A stretch of 64,000 nt of DNA from Xenorhabdus bovienii (GTDB taxonomy: Bacteria > Pseudomonadota > Gammaproteobacteria > Enterobacterales > Enterobacteriaceae), in assembly GCF_024721015.1 (NCBI RefSeq), contig NZ_JANAIF010000002.1:62001-126000 (forward strand), read 5' to 3'. Numbering within the stretch: position 1 is the stretch's first letter; every line of letters begins with the position of its first letter. Below, one piece after another: positions 1 to 9,914 of this stretch. The translations under genes were made by a program, and so were the position numbers. The notes under the pieces were generated by a model. The model saw nothing but the letters and a program-made list of their open reading frames with translations, searched no databases and was not told where the DNA came from.

Positions 1-878
1 CGATTGGCGGGGAAACGCAGATTACTCTGATTCTGGCACCGGATATCGCCCGGCTCAATGACAGCGCTATTGATGATGGATCAACCTTAGTGAATCTATG
101 GTCTCAAGGTTGGATGACACTACTGCAACTGAGCCAGATCCGCGCCAATCTCTTTGTGCTGCTGGATGCGCCGGATGAGGTTAAACAGGCACAACAATGT
201 CTGGAAAGTTTATCGTCAGAATATCGCCAATGGGGAGCCGCCTATTGGCCTCGTTTGGAAACCACTTATCAGGATAAATTCAGTCAAAAAGGTATCGTGC
301 TTTCTCCCACCGCCGCCATTGCGGCAGTTATCCAACGCACGGATAGCGAAGTAGGAGTGTGGAAGGCACCGGCCAATATTGCCCTGTCTCAGGTTATCCG
401 GCCGGTTAAACCTTATCTTCAGGGAAGCGCGCTGTTTAACACCAATGGCACCTCGCTCAATATGATCCGCAGTTTCCCCGCTAAAGGCATACGGGTATGG
501 GGTTGCCGCACACTGGAAAATTCGGATAACACGCCGTGGCGCTACCTGCAAACCCGTCGTCTGGTGTCCTATGTCACCGTTCATTTGGCGCAATTAGCGC
601 GTATGTACGTCTTTGAGCCCAATAACGAACTGACCTGGATGAAATGCAAGGGGCAAAGCTACAACTGGTTACGCCAATTGTGGTTGCAGGGGGGGGGGTA
701 TGGTTCACGGGAAGATGAGGCATTTACCGTGCAGTTAGGGGTAAACGAGACGATGACGGAAGAGGATGTCCGTGCCGGCAAAATGATTATGAAAGTCTCC
801 TTGGCCGTGTTGTATCCCGCTGAATTTATCGAGATCAGTTTGGTGTTTGATACCCAAACGGGTGCGCTTTTGTCTTAA
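1..878 (+). CDS. Contractile injection system sheath protein, C-terminal part (Pvc4/Afp4-like)
   Basis: The reading frame is open from base 3 with no start, so the gene begins upstream; about 291 residues are visible. They match the C-terminal half of phage-tail/eCIS sheath proteins: a region with PDIARLND, the segment SPTAAIAAVIQRTD, the conserved WKAPAN followed by the RVWGCRTL turn and WRYLQTRRL, and a closing domain with EEDVRAGKM and VLYPAEFIEI. In PVC/Afp particles the sheath contracts around the inner tube to drive it into the target cell. The tube gene follows 15 bases later, which fits the third sheath paralogue (pvc4/afp4). Codons 229-232 contain a run of ten G that could slip. Confidence 0.9.
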   Translation, partial: IGGETQITLILAPDIARLNDSAIDDGSTLVNLWSQGWMTLLQLSQIRANLFVLLDAPDEVKQAQQCLESLSSEYRQWGAAYWPRLETTYQDKFSQKGIVLSPTAAIAAVIQRTDSEVGVWKAPANIALSQVIRPVKPYLQGSALFNTNGTSLNMIRSFPAKGIRVWGCRTLENSDNTPWRYLQTRRLVSYVTVHLAQLARMYVFEPNNELTWMKCKGQSYNWLRQLWLQGGGYGSREDEAFTVQLGVNETMTEEDVRAGKMIMKVSLAVLYPAEFIEISLVFDTQTGALLS

Positions 879-893
879 GAAGGAGAGAGCATC

Positions 894-1352
894 ATGAACG
901 ATTACTACACACCCGTGGTATCCCACCGTTTTATGGCGAGTTTTATTTTTAATGGTATTCCCGATCCACTGGATATCCACTTTCAGCGTATTTCCGGCCT
1001 CAGTCGGGAGCTTCACGTGACCCAACACAGCCAAGGCGGTGAAAACGCCCGTAATAACTATCTGGCCGAGAAGATCCAACACGGCACATTAACGCTGGAA
1101 CGCGGCGTGATGACAGTTTCCCCTTTGACCTGGATGTTTGATCGTGTATTACGCGGTGAAAAAATCGCTTATGCCGATGTGGTGGTGATGCTGTTAAACG
1201 AGAATTCACTGCCTTTGTCCAGTTGGACACTCAGCAATGCGCTGCCGGTACGTTGGCAAACCAGCGACTTTGACGCGAACAGCAACGCCATCTTGGTGAA
1301 CACCCTTGAACTGCGTTATCAGGACATGTGCTGGCTGGGAGTCAAAGTATGA
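894..1352 (+). CDS. Inner tube protein (Pvc5/Afp5-like, gp19 family)
   Basis: This 152-residue protein has the usual size and pattern of T4 gp19-like tube proteins: an N-terminal strand region with SHRFMASFIFNG, a GLSRE loop, LTLERGV, then TWMFDRVL and a C-terminal LELRYQDM strand. Tube subunits form hexameric rings that polymerise inside the sheath and carry or conduct cargo. A purine-rich ribosome site (aaggagag) lies just before the ATG. Position between a sheath gene and a DUF5908 gene suggests the second tube paralogue, pvc5/afp5, which usually caps the baseplate-proximal end; that assignment rests on gene order. Confidence 0.9.
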   Translation: MNDYYTPVVSHRFMASFIFNGIPDPLDIHFQRISGLSRELHVTQHSQGGENARNNYLAEKIQHGTLTLERGVMTVSPLTWMFDRVLRGEKIAYADVVVMLLNENSLPLSSWTLSNALPVRWQTSDFDANSNAILVNTLELRYQDMCWLGVKV

Positions 1353-1531
1353 CAGTCGAAATCAGAGAATTAATCATTCAGGCAAAAGTGGTTTCATCAG
1401 CGCAACCGACTGAATCCGAAAGGCAAGGCCATTCTTTGGTTCAGGAGAGTCTGGATGAAGCCATTTGGGTTGAAAAAATTAAATGCGAAGTGTTGGCCGC
1501 ACTGCGCGATGAGGAAGGGTGGCGTCCATGA
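1349..1531 (+). CDS. Small eCIS protein, DUF5908 family (Pvc6-like)
   Basis: The ATG at 1349 overlaps the tube stop codon as ATGA, so I prefer it to an upstream in-frame GTG/ATG inside the tube gene. The product has 60 residues, opens MTVEIRELIIQAKV, is acidic in the middle and has no membrane segment. The opening IEIRELVIKA-type strand is the hallmark of the DUF5908 family, found next to tube genes in PVC, Afp and related eCIS loci. Its role in assembly is not established in general. It is translationally coupled on both sides. Confidence 0.75.
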   Translation: MTVEIRELIIQAKVVSSAQPTESERQGHSLVQESLDEAIWVEKIKCEVLAALRDEEGWRP

Positions 1532-2217
1532 GTCTGATTGAACGTGGTTTAGCGAAACTGACCATTAATGGTTATAAAGACAGGGAAGGAAAAATACGGG
1601 CAGGCACTGTGCAGGCCATGTATAACCCGGATTCCCTGCAACTGGATTACCAGACGGATTACCAGCAATCCCAAGCCATTAATAGCGAAAAACAAAGCAG
1701 CCTTTATGTACAGGCCAAACCCGCCGGATTATCCCTTGAGCTGATTTTTGATGCCACCATGCCGGGTAACAAAACCCCCGTTGAAGCGCAGCTAATGCAG
1801 CTCAAACAGTTGTGCAGCGTGGATGCCACCAGTAATGAAACGCGATTCCTGCAAATTAAATGGGGCAAAATGCGTTGGGACAATCGCGGCTATTTTGCTG
1901 GCAGAGCTAAAGGCTTGTCGGTGAATTACACCTTGTTTGATCGTGATGCCACTCCCTTGCGGGCGCGGGTCATACTGACATTGGTGGCAGATGAAAGTCT
2001 GGTGTTGCAGGAGACAGAACAAAACCTGAAATCGCCGGCGAAAATTGCCTTACGGGTACAGGATGGGGTATCTCTGGCACTGATGGCGGCCAGTACCGCA
2101 TCGACGCTATCAGGTGGGGTGGATTATCTGACACTGGCTTGGCAAAACGGCCTGGATAACCTCAACGGATTTGTGCCGGGTGAAATATTGCAGGCGACCA
2201 GAGAAGACGCATCATGA
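1528..2217 (+). CDS. Tube-baseplate adaptor (Pvc7/Afp7-like, CIS_tube family)
   Basis: The start at 1528 overlaps the preceding stop as ATGA; a GTG nine bases upstream is less likely. The 229-residue protein begins with the CIS_tube-type stretch (VQAMYNPDSLQLDYQ, SLELIFDAT), continues with a KLCSV-type helix and IKWGKM strand, and ends with YLTLAWQNGLDNL followed by PGEIL, which looks like a degenerate LysM unit. The family joins the tube to the spike hub, like T4 gp53/gp48. It couples to the spike gene by another ATGA overlap. Confidence 0.8.
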   Translation: MSLIERGLAKLTINGYKDREGKIRAGTVQAMYNPDSLQLDYQTDYQQSQAINSEKQSSLYVQAKPAGLSLELIFDATMPGNKTPVEAQLMQLKQLCSVDATSNETRFLQIKWGKMRWDNRGYFAGRAKGLSVNYTLFDRDATPLRARVILTLVADESLVLQETEQNLKSPAKIALRVQDGVSLALMAASTASTLSGGVDYLTLAWQNGLDNLNGFVPGEILQATREDAS

Positions 2218-3830
2218 GCCACCAACTGAAAATTATTGCAGATAGCAGGGCACTGTCACTGTTGGCCGCCGTTGATGTGGATACCGGTTACCGCGTTAAC
2301 AGCATCCCTTCTGCAACGCTGAAACTAAGTGTACCGGACAGGCCACTTTCTTCTTTCAGCCAAACGGATGTTCAGACAGAACTGGCGCATTGTCAGGTAG
2401 GAAAAACCCTGCGTTTGGAATTGACCAACGGCGGCAAAAAATCCGTGCTGTTTAACGGCCTGATTACCCGTAAAACAGTGAAGATCAAAAATAAGCAATT
2501 ATTGCTTACTTTGGTCGTCAAACATCGGTTGCAACTGTTGGTGGATACCCAACATTCACAACTGTTTAAGGCCAGCAGCGAAAAATCGATCTTAAACACC
2601 CTGTTGAATCAGGCGGGTATCAAGGCGCGTTTTGAACGGATCGCGGCGTTAGATCAAAAGCATGAACAGATGGTGCAGTTCCGTTGTTCAGACTGGCATT
2701 TTCTGTTGTGTCGGCTATCAGCAACCGGCGTGTGGCTGTTACCAACGATAGAAGGCGTTCGGCTTGTCCAGCCTGAAACCCTGAAATCCAACGCTTCCCA
2801 TACCCTGAAAAGCCGGGGAGATGAGAAAAAAGATATCGTCGTCAAGGATGCCTGCTGGCAGTTTGACAACCACCTCAATCCGGCTTCGCTGGAAGTCAGT
2901 GGTTGGGATATCAGTAAACAACAAGTGTTGTCTGGCGGGCGTCACGGCAGTGTTGCCGTGGGTAAAGCGGCACTTTTCCCGGATAGATTGGCATCTCTGA
3001 ACAAAGAGAGTTGGGATATTCGCTACAGCAGCCCGCTGACAACACAGGAAAGTGGCTATCTGGCACAGGGATTATTGCTCAATCAGCGCATTTCCAGCGT
3101 TACGGGCGAGTTCCTACTGAAAGGAGATGGACGTTATCAGTTGGGAGACAATATTCAGCTGACGGGGTTTGGTTCACAACTGGACGGTACGGCAAGCATT
3201 ACTGCGGTTCGCCATCGTTTTAACCGACGAATTGATTGGGAAACCACCGTAAACATTGGCTTACAGCAGGAATATTTGCCGATGTTACCCGATGCCCCCG
3301 AACTGCATATTGCGACAGTCGCGAAGTACCAACAAGACAGTGCTGCCTTGAACCGTATTCCAATTATTCTGCCGGTGCTGAATCGCCCGAATGAATTTCT
3401 GTGGGCCAGATTAGGGAAACCTTACGCCAGCCATGAAAGCGGTTTCTGTTTTTATCCGGAACCCGGTGATGAAGTGATTGTCGGTTTTTTTGAAAATGAT
3501 CCGCGTTATCCGGTTATTCTCGGAGCCATGCATAATCCGAAAAATAAAGCCCCTTTAGAACCGAGCCAAGATAATCAGGAAAAAGTGTTGGTGGTTAAAA
3601 AAGGTGAAAACCAACAACAGTTATTCATTAATGGTAAAGAGAAAATAATCCAAATTAATGCGGGAGAGAATCAAATCACGCTCCAGCAAGATAAAGATAT
3701 TTCTCTGACAACGAAAAAAGAATTAACCCTGAAAGCACAGACTATGAATGCCACAATGGATAAATCCGTGACGATATCGGGCAAAAACAGTGTTGAAATC
3801 AAGGGTGCAAAAATTAATCTTACCCAGTGA
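2214..3830 (+). CDS. Central spike protein (Pvc8/Afp8-like, VgrG family)
   Basis: This 538-residue protein has VgrG architecture: a gp27-like hub region (residues about 1-340), an OB-fold segment (about 378-445) with RPNEFLWARLGKPYA, GFCFYPEPGDEVIVGF and the typical PVILGAMHNPKN, and a C-terminal beta-helix of short repeats ending in SGKNSVEIKGAKINL. A trimer of it forms the membrane-piercing needle at the tip of the tube. The start is an ATGA overlap with pvc7. It differs from the T6SS vgrG near 22.7 kb in size and neighbours. Confidence 0.9.
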   Translation: MSHQLKIIADSRALSLLAAVDVDTGYRVNSIPSATLKLSVPDRPLSSFSQTDVQTELAHCQVGKTLRLELTNGGKKSVLFNGLITRKTVKIKNKQLLLTLVVKHRLQLLVDTQHSQLFKASSEKSILNTLLNQAGIKARFERIAALDQKHEQMVQFRCSDWHFLLCRLSATGVWLLPTIEGVRLVQPETLKSNASHTLKSRGDEKKDIVVKDACWQFDNHLNPASLEVSGWDISKQQVLSGGRHGSVAVGKAALFPDRLASLNKESWDIRYSSPLTTQESGYLAQGLLLNQRISSVTGEFLLKGDGRYQLGDNIQLTGFGSQLDGTASITAVRHRFNRRIDWETTVNIGLQQEYLPMLPDAPELHIATVAKYQQDSAALNRIPIILPVLNRPNEFLWARLGKPYASHESGFCFYPEPGDEVIVGFFENDPRYPVILGAMHNPKNKAPLEPSQDNQEKVLVVKKGENQQQLFINGKEKIIQINAGENQITLQQDKDISLTTKKELTLKAQTMNATMDKSVTISGKNSVEIKGAKINLTQ

Positions 3831-3840
3831 AAGGTGAAAA

Positions 3841-4263
3841 ATGGAAAACCAAATACTGACACAACTCTATGGTCGTGGTTGGGCTTTTCCTCCGGCCTTT
3901 TCCCTTGAGAAAGGGGTGGAGATGGCCGAAGGTGCTGACGATGTGCGCCAGAGTTTGCATATTCTGTTCAGCACTGATCAGGGAGAACGCCTGATGCGTG
4001 AACATTATGGCTGCGGGTTAAATGATTTTATGTTTGAAAATATCCGCAATGAACTGCTTGCTGAAATTGAATCCCATATCCATGACAACGTATTACGTTA
4101 TGAGTCACGGGCAGATATTACAGATATCCAAGTTCGTCAGTCGCCAAATAATAAGAGTACTTTGCAAGTGCAGGTTATGTATCGCTTGCGGGGAAGCGAC
4201 ATCAATCAGCAAATTCAGGGTACGCTGGCGCTGAGTGAAGGTCGGGTGATGGAGGTGGTATGA
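3841..4263 (+). CDS. Baseplate wedge protein (Pvc9/Afp9-like, gp25 family)
   Basis: The protein has 140 residues, the normal length for gp25/TssE-like wedge proteins. It shows the family pattern: GRGWAFPPAF at the start, then DDVRQSLHILFSTDQGER, a GCGLNDFMFEN helix start, and a C-terminal strand VQVMYRLRGSDINQQ. In T4-like baseplates this protein contacts the first sheath ring and starts sheath polymerisation. It lies ten bases after the spike gene with an aaggtgaaaa ribosome site and overlaps the spike-tip gene by four bases. Confidence 0.92.
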   Translation: MENQILTQLYGRGWAFPPAFSLEKGVEMAEGADDVRQSLHILFSTDQGERLMREHYGCGLNDFMFENIRNELLAEIESHIHDNVLRYESRADITDIQVRQSPNNKSTLQVQVMYRLRGSDINQQIQGTLALSEGRVMEVV

Positions 4264-4685
4264 GTGAAGCCATTGTGGTGGACGGGGATGTGCTACAGTT
4301 TGATCCCAGCTTTGGAGATCGGCAGGTGATAATTTCCATCCCCGCTAAAATCAGCGGCACCGGGCATGCGCAGGTGAACGGCAAAAAAGTCTGCATTCTG
4401 GGGGATGAGAAACAGGTTAGTGTTTCTGCAATCTATACCACAGCAACGCATACGACACCGGGAAAAGGCACCATTACCATCAGCGCGCTGGATGCCAGCC
4501 AGCAGGCTCTTCAATGTACCAGTGGCGCCGCCTTAATTATCAAAGGGCAGAAATTCACGGCGCTGTTTACGCCTGAATTACCCGCCATGAATAATACGGT
4601 AACTCCACCCCAACCGGATGTGACGACACCTTCATCGGGAAAAGGCAGTTTTATGACCCAACAGAATTTTGCCACCGTAAATTAA
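4260..4685 (+). CDS. Spike tip protein (Pvc10/Afp10-like, PAAR-like)
   Basis: This 141-residue protein begins with a short beta-rich segment (VVDGDVLQFDPSF, IPAKISGTGHAQVNGKKVCI) typical of Afp10/Pvc10 spike tips, which sharpen the VgrG trimer and act like PAAR proteins. A linker rich in Thr and Pro (TPPQPDVTTPSSGKG) follows residue 110. The start overlaps the gp25-like gene as ATGA. Assignment depends on position between pvc9 and the baseplate genes as well as on sequence; I do not see a full set of PAAR metal ligands. Confidence 0.75.
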   Translation: MSEAIVVDGDVLQFDPSFGDRQVIISIPAKISGTGHAQVNGKKVCILGDEKQVSVSAIYTTATHTTPGKGTITISALDASQQALQCTSGAALIIKGQKFTALFTPELPAMNNTVTPPQPDVTTPSSGKGSFMTQQNFATVN

Positions 4686-4775
4686 GCTACTGGCTGAATT
4701 AAACAGAATGTTAAAGGTGTGAATAATGATTTATTCACAGAGGAATCGCTGTGACAAATAAACACAGGTGATATT

Positions 4776-6962
4776 ATGGAATTAACTGAGTTAAATAATA
4801 AATTGTCAAATTTGGTGCCGATGAGCGATTTTAAATTAGATAATCGAACCAGTTTGCAATTACTCCAATATATTGAAGAGTACACCAAATTAATTCCCTT
4901 TAATAAAAGTGATAAATATTGGAATGATTTTTTCTTTATGGCGAATAATACGCCGGAAAAGCTGGCCGAATTATACCAGGGGGAAATCGAATCCAATGGG
5001 GAGTTATTACCTCATCAGGCTTTTCTATTAGCGGCACTGCGATTATTGGAAACGCCAATATCCTTATTTAATACCTTGCCTGCGGCACATCGCAATCTTT
5101 ATTATCGGGCGCTTTTGGGATTATCCCGCCGTCCGGCACAACCTGATCAAGTTGCCTTATCGGTGGAGCTGAATGCCACCGTGACAGAGCAACTACTCAC
5201 TAAAGGCACCTTATTTGAAGCGGGACAAGATGACCAAGGCAATGTCCTGCAATATGCGCAGGATGCCAGTTTGTTGGCGAACCGTGGCTATATCAGTGAT
5301 CTGTACTGGTTACGGAATAAAGAAAAACAGCAATGGGTTACCGCGACACCGTGGGATTCTCAGGCACAGTTATCATTGCCATCTGGTGGGATAAGGTTAT
5401 TCAGTGAAACGGATCAGGATAAACCTGTGCTGGGTGGCGTGTTAATCACCTCTGCGCAACTGGCAATGGAAGAAGGGATAAGAAAGATCACTGTTACCTT
5501 TGATAAAGACGTTAGTAGCCAAAATCTGGTCGCCCAGATCAGCAGCGGTAATCAATGGCTAACTTTGACAGCGAAGGTGGATAAAGAAGGAGCCACACTA
5601 ACGCTTTCAGATAAAGAACCCGCAATCACGGCCCCGGAGGATTTGGATAATCTGGTTTTCAGCCAGCCAGTCCTCAGGCTACAAGGCAAAGACAGCCAAC
5701 CACTGCCAGCGGTGACAGCTCTTAAGGTACAAAAAAACCCGGTCGATAAAGCCGCATTCGAGACGTATCACCTATCTCCTTTTGGTTATAGCTCTGAAAT
5801 TGAACCATTGGCAGAAAGTCCCGCTTTATACCTTGGTATCACTGACGTCGAACCGGAACAAACCTTATCGCTATATTGGAAATTAAAATCACCACAGCAA
5901 CCTGAAAAAGTTTTCTGGTATTACCTGAACCAAAATAATCAGTGGACTGCACTGGATGCGTGGGTCAATGATCAAACCCAACATCTGTATCAGGATGGCA
6001 CTTGGCAGGTTGTCCTGCCCGCGGATGCTGCCAAGCAAGCAACACAGATGCCAACAGAACGCTATTGGCTAAAAGCCGTTGTGGTCATCCCTACACACAA
6101 AGGTTCATGGGGAAAAAACCCTTGGTTATGCGGCCTGATCTATAACGCCATAACAGCCACGTTGGTCAATGCCGATAGCATCAACAACAACCATTTATTA
6201 ACGCCTTTGCTGGCCGGCAGCATTCAGCGTCCGGTTGAACCGATTATTGTGGTGGCATCAATCAACCAGCCTTGGCCGTCATGGGGTGGACGTGTGCCGG
6301 AATCTTATAACGCCTTTTTTGAACGTACAGCGCAGCATCTGTCTCATCGAAATCGCGCCTTGACGTGGGGCAATATGGCGACCCTGTTAAAAGAGCGTTA
6401 TGTCAGCATCTTTGATGTTAAGTATCCGGGCGATGATGAACTCACCCGAGTACCGGCACGGGAGGTACAGCAACTGACCATCATCCCGGCTAACCGATAC
6501 AATGACAGCGATGATCCATTTCGTCCGGTACTCAACCCGGCACGCCTGCAAGAAATGGCCGGGTGGTTACAGCAAAAAAGTTCTCCCTGGGCTGAGATTG
6601 AGATCAGTAATCCCCAATATGTTGATGTGAAAATCAATTACACGGTGATTTTTAAGCCGGATGTTAACGAAGATTTTGGCTATCGCCAGCTACGGCAGCA
6701 ACTCAGTGAAGCGTATATGCCCTGGAGCGTTGATGAGCAGCGCCCCGTCACGCTGAACAACAGCATTAGTTATTACCAGTTACTGGCAACCATCCAACAG
6801 CAACCACTGGTTGAACGAGTTACTTGTCTGACACTGCGTCGGTCGGATGCCGCCAAAGGCAGTGATATCACCGCATCAGTGGAAGCCAAAGATAATGAGG
6901 TGCTGATTTTGGTCTGGGAAGCAGACGATAAGCTGCAATGTCGAGGAAATAACGATGAGTAA
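4776..6962 (+). CDS. Baseplate protein (Pvc11/Afp11-like, gpJ/gp6-type)
   Basis: This 728-residue protein sits where afp11/pvc11 lies. Its last quarter has the gpJ-like signature: SHRNRALTWGNMATLLKERY, then VTREVQQL-type VPAREVQQLTIIP and a VKINYTVIFKPDVN strand. In P2 and T4 the gpJ/gp6 relatives build the wedge ring around the hub. The N-terminal two thirds is rich in beta strands. The ATG at 4776 follows an acaggtgat ribosome site, and the end overlaps the next baseplate gene by eight bases. Confidence 0.82.
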   Translation: MELTELNNKLSNLVPMSDFKLDNRTSLQLLQYIEEYTKLIPFNKSDKYWNDFFFMANNTPEKLAELYQGEIESNGELLPHQAFLLAALRLLETPISLFNTLPAAHRNLYYRALLGLSRRPAQPDQVALSVELNATVTEQLLTKGTLFEAGQDDQGNVLQYAQDASLLANRGYISDLYWLRNKEKQQWVTATPWDSQAQLSLPSGGIRLFSETDQDKPVLGGVLITSAQLAMEEGIRKITVTFDKDVSSQNLVAQISSGNQWLTLTAKVDKEGATLTLSDKEPAITAPEDLDNLVFSQPVLRLQGKDSQPLPAVTALKVQKNPVDKAAFETYHLSPFGYSSEIEPLAESPALYLGITDVEPEQTLSLYWKLKSPQQPEKVFWYYLNQNNQWTALDAWVNDQTQHLYQDGTWQVVLPADAAKQATQMPTERYWLKAVVVIPTHKGSWGKNPWLCGLIYNAITATLVNADSINNNHLLTPLLAGSIQRPVEPIIVVASINQPWPSWGGRVPESYNAFFERTAQHLSHRNRALTWGNMATLLKERYVSIFDVKYPGDDELTRVPAREVQQLTIIPANRYNDSDDPFRPVLNPARLQEMAGWLQQKSSPWAEIEISNPQYVDVKINYTVIFKPDVNEDFGYRQLRQQLSEAYMPWSVDEQRPVTLNNSISYYQLLATIQQQPLVERVTCLTLRRSDAAKGSDITASVEAKDNEVLILVWEADDKLQCRGNNDE

Positions 6963-9861
6963 TCAAGATGCACTGTTTCACAGTGTGAAAGACGATATTC
7001 ACTTTGATACCTTGCTGGAACAGGCTCATCATGTGGTTGAGCAACAGGCCGGAAAACTGTGGAGCGACACCGCGGAGCACGATCCCGGTATCACCTTTCT
7101 GGAAGGGCTTAGTTACGGTGTGTCAGATCTGGCTTACCGCCATACCCTTCCTTTGGAAGACTTACTGACCCCTGCGCCCAATGAGCAGGAACAGCAAGAC
7201 GGAATTTTCCCCGCTGAATTTGGCCCCCACAATACGCTGACGTGTGGACCCATAACCACTGATGATTACCGCAAGGCGTTGCTGGATTTGCATAGCAGTG
7301 ACTGGGCAGGAACAAAGTCAGCGTCAGAACAGGATAAAGGGGATTTTCTGTTCCGTAACGTGCAATGGGTACGCGAGCAGGAAGAGCACCGCTATACCTA
7401 TTGGTATGATGCCACCAAAAGGGAATATAGCTTTGTTGAGAGTAAAGAGGCGAAAAAGTTTACCCTGCGGGGAAATTACTGGCTCTATCTGGAGCCAACC
7501 CGTCGTACTCAGGAAAATCTAACCACCGCCACCCAGCAATTAACGGACTTTTTGACTCAAAACCGCAATATTGGTGAATCTGTCAGTCAGATTATCTGGT
7601 CAAAACCGGTTGATTTTCCGCTATTACTGGATATTGAACTGGATGACGATGTAAAAGTACAGGATGTTCCGGGTATTTTTGCTGCCGTCTATACTACCGC
7701 AGAACAATATCTGATGCCTGAGGCCCAGCGTTTCAGTACGGTAACGCTGCAAGATGCCGGAATGCGCAATGATGAAATTTTTGACGGGCCACAATTGGAA
7801 CATGGCTGGATCACTGAATTGCCGACAGTCCGTGATTATACCAAACGGATCACCCTCAATCTGAGCCGACTGGTTAACAAGTTGCTTGAGATTAAGGGCA
7901 TTCAGAACGTTAATCGCCTTCGACTGGATGATAACTTTGATAAAACCCTGATTGAACGAGCTAAAGAAGATGCTTGGTCATGGTCAATTAAAGAAGGCTA
8001 CTACCCTCGTCTTTGGGGTAAATATCCACTCCATCAATTGGCACAACATGATGGCCCGCTGAGAGTGGTAGCCAAAGGTGGGATCAGCGTCACGGTTGAT
8101 GAAAACCAAATTCGAGGCAGTTTACCCAACCCTCCCCTGATTCAGAATAAACCTGTGGTATTGGCTTATGGTCAGCATCGCGATGTGGGTCGTTATTCTC
8201 CCGTCAGCGATACGCTACCCGCTTGCTATGAGTTACAGCATGATTTATCTGCCTTATCTGACAGTAAACATGCCCAGCGCTTATTGTCACTTCATCAGTT
8301 TCTGCTGCCATTTGAACAACTGTTGGCTTGCGGCTGCCAGCAAGTTGCCATGCTGCCAAAATTGTTGGCTTTTAAGCGTGAAGGATATGAAGTCTGGGGC
8401 GATCAATGGCCGTTTAAGCCGGATTCTGTCAATGATGAAGCTCATCAGAATTACGCCCCTGCGTTAAAGAAGTTGTTAGAACAGATCGCACATAACAGTG
8501 ATCATGAATTGGATATCGTCAATTATCTGCTTGGCTATTTTGGCACTCAGCGGGCGCCACGTACTTTTACCACCCCCATTGATGATTTCCGCGCAGTGCA
8601 ACAGGGTTATCTGGCGCAGCAACCCACATTGACTTATCACCGCGCTAATATTCGTATTGATCAAGTCTCGTCACTACAAAAGCGCATTGCTGCCCGCATG
8701 GGGTTAGGCGGTGAACTGTTTAAACCGGAATCTGATCTGAGCCGACTGCCTTTTTATCTGGTGGAACATCGGGCATTGCTGCCAATTAAACCCAATAGCC
8801 AATTTGATAAAGAGCAGAAGCCAGATTCGGTAACAGAAGAGAAAGAGAGCCAAACCGGTCAACATTATGTGGTGATTAAGCAGGCCGGTATTGATGGCAA
8901 ACTGACACAAGGGCAAGTGATCAATTTAGTCCTCTATGAAGGCGCACAAGGGGAAAACCTCTTTACAATACGTGGTCAAATGATAGTCAAAACCAAGGGG
9001 GATCAGTTTTGGCTGGATGTGGGTAACAGTGCGCAACTGGAGTACAATCTAAAACGCGTAATGGATGCCGCTAAAGCGAAAAAACTGCACTGGCAAAACG
9101 GCGTGGTCTGGATGGAAGATATGAACTATCGTCTGGCCTACGATAGTGAGCAATCCCTGAATGGCAGCCCATTGCCTGACAACCAACGGCGCCTGACCCG
9201 CACAGCACAGACTCCCTTCCCATCTCTAATTGCGGTCGGCAATGAAATTACCCTGACCAAAAATTTAGGGATAGTCGGTGTCACACAGGATGCACCTGAC
9301 GAAGCAGAAAAACTCTATGCAAAAGTCGTCAGCTTTGATCGCATCAAGGGAACCTTGATTATTGAACGTCAGGATAATTCTACATTGAAGTTCTCTGTCC
9401 CAGAGGAAGCATGGCGCTACAGTTGGCATTTTTCCGGTGAGGAATATGAAAAGACTGACCGTTTCTCATTTGTGATTAGCGTGGTGGTAGACAGTGATTT
9501 AATTAAAGTGCGCGGAGTTGATCCCTATAAATTAGAAGAGTGGGTTAAAGAAACGATTCTCACCGAATTCCCTGCCCCTATTTCCATGATTATTCATTGG
9601 ATGGATCGGGAACCATTTTTAAATTTCGGTACTACTTATCAGCGCTGGCAAAATAATGGCGCGCCATTAGGGGATGCAGCTTATTCAATTCTGGAAAGTT
9701 TGACATTAGGTAAATTACCTTCAGCTTTCAAAGGAATAGGGACAATGCGCATTTCCACACCATATCAGAGAGAGGAAGTTGTCGGTAAAAATAACGATCA
9801 ATGGAATACTGATAAAATAATTCAGAACGAATTATTCTATGTTCCTAAAGAGAATGAATAA
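6955..9861 (+). CDS. Large baseplate protein (Pvc12/Afp12-like)
   Basis: The protein has 968 residues and opens with the baseplate-J style motif: DTLLEQAHHVVEQQAGKLW followed by HDPGITFLEGLSYGVSDLAYR. This is the afp12/pvc12 pattern, in which a gpJ-like N-terminus is joined to long extra beta-rich domains. It forms the outer baseplate with Pvc11 and carries the fibre attachment. It overlaps the pvc11 end by eight bases and precedes the fibre gene. No truncation is visible. Confidence 0.82.
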   Translation: MSNQDALFHSVKDDIHFDTLLEQAHHVVEQQAGKLWSDTAEHDPGITFLEGLSYGVSDLAYRHTLPLEDLLTPAPNEQEQQDGIFPAEFGPHNTLTCGPITTDDYRKALLDLHSSDWAGTKSASEQDKGDFLFRNVQWVREQEEHRYTYWYDATKREYSFVESKEAKKFTLRGNYWLYLEPTRRTQENLTTATQQLTDFLTQNRNIGESVSQIIWSKPVDFPLLLDIELDDDVKVQDVPGIFAAVYTTAEQYLMPEAQRFSTVTLQDAGMRNDEIFDGPQLEHGWITELPTVRDYTKRITLNLSRLVNKLLEIKGIQNVNRLRLDDNFDKTLIERAKEDAWSWSIKEGYYPRLWGKYPLHQLAQHDGPLRVVAKGGISVTVDENQIRGSLPNPPLIQNKPVVLAYGQHRDVGRYSPVSDTLPACYELQHDLSALSDSKHAQRLLSLHQFLLPFEQLLACGCQQVAMLPKLLAFKREGYEVWGDQWPFKPDSVNDEAHQNYAPALKKLLEQIAHNSDHELDIVNYLLGYFGTQRAPRTFTTPIDDFRAVQQGYLAQQPTLTYHRANIRIDQVSSLQKRIAARMGLGGELFKPESDLSRLPFYLVEHRALLPIKPNSQFDKEQKPDSVTEEKESQTGQHYVVIKQAGIDGKLTQGQVINLVLYEGAQGENLFTIRGQMIVKTKGDQFWLDVGNSAQLEYNLKRVMDAAKAKKLHWQNGVVWMEDMNYRLAYDSEQSLNGSPLPDNQRRLTRTAQTPFPSLIAVGNEITLTKNLGIVGVTQDAPDEAEKLYAKVVSFDRIKGTLIIERQDNSTLKFSVPEEAWRYSWHFSGEEYEKTDRFSFVISVVVDSDLIKVRGVDPYKLEEWVKETILTEFPAPISMIIHWMDREPFLNFGTTYQRWQNNGAPLGDAAYSILESLTLGKLPSAFKGIGTMRISTPYQREEVVGKNNDQWNTDKIIQNELFYVPKENE

Positions 9862-9914
9862 AAAATAATTTATCAATCGAAATTTTATATTAAATATATT
9901 TAATGGAGTTAATC

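Noticed and set aside
735..1082. 115-codon minus-strand frame across the sheath/tube junction
   Set aside because: Antisense shadow of two well-supported structural genes.
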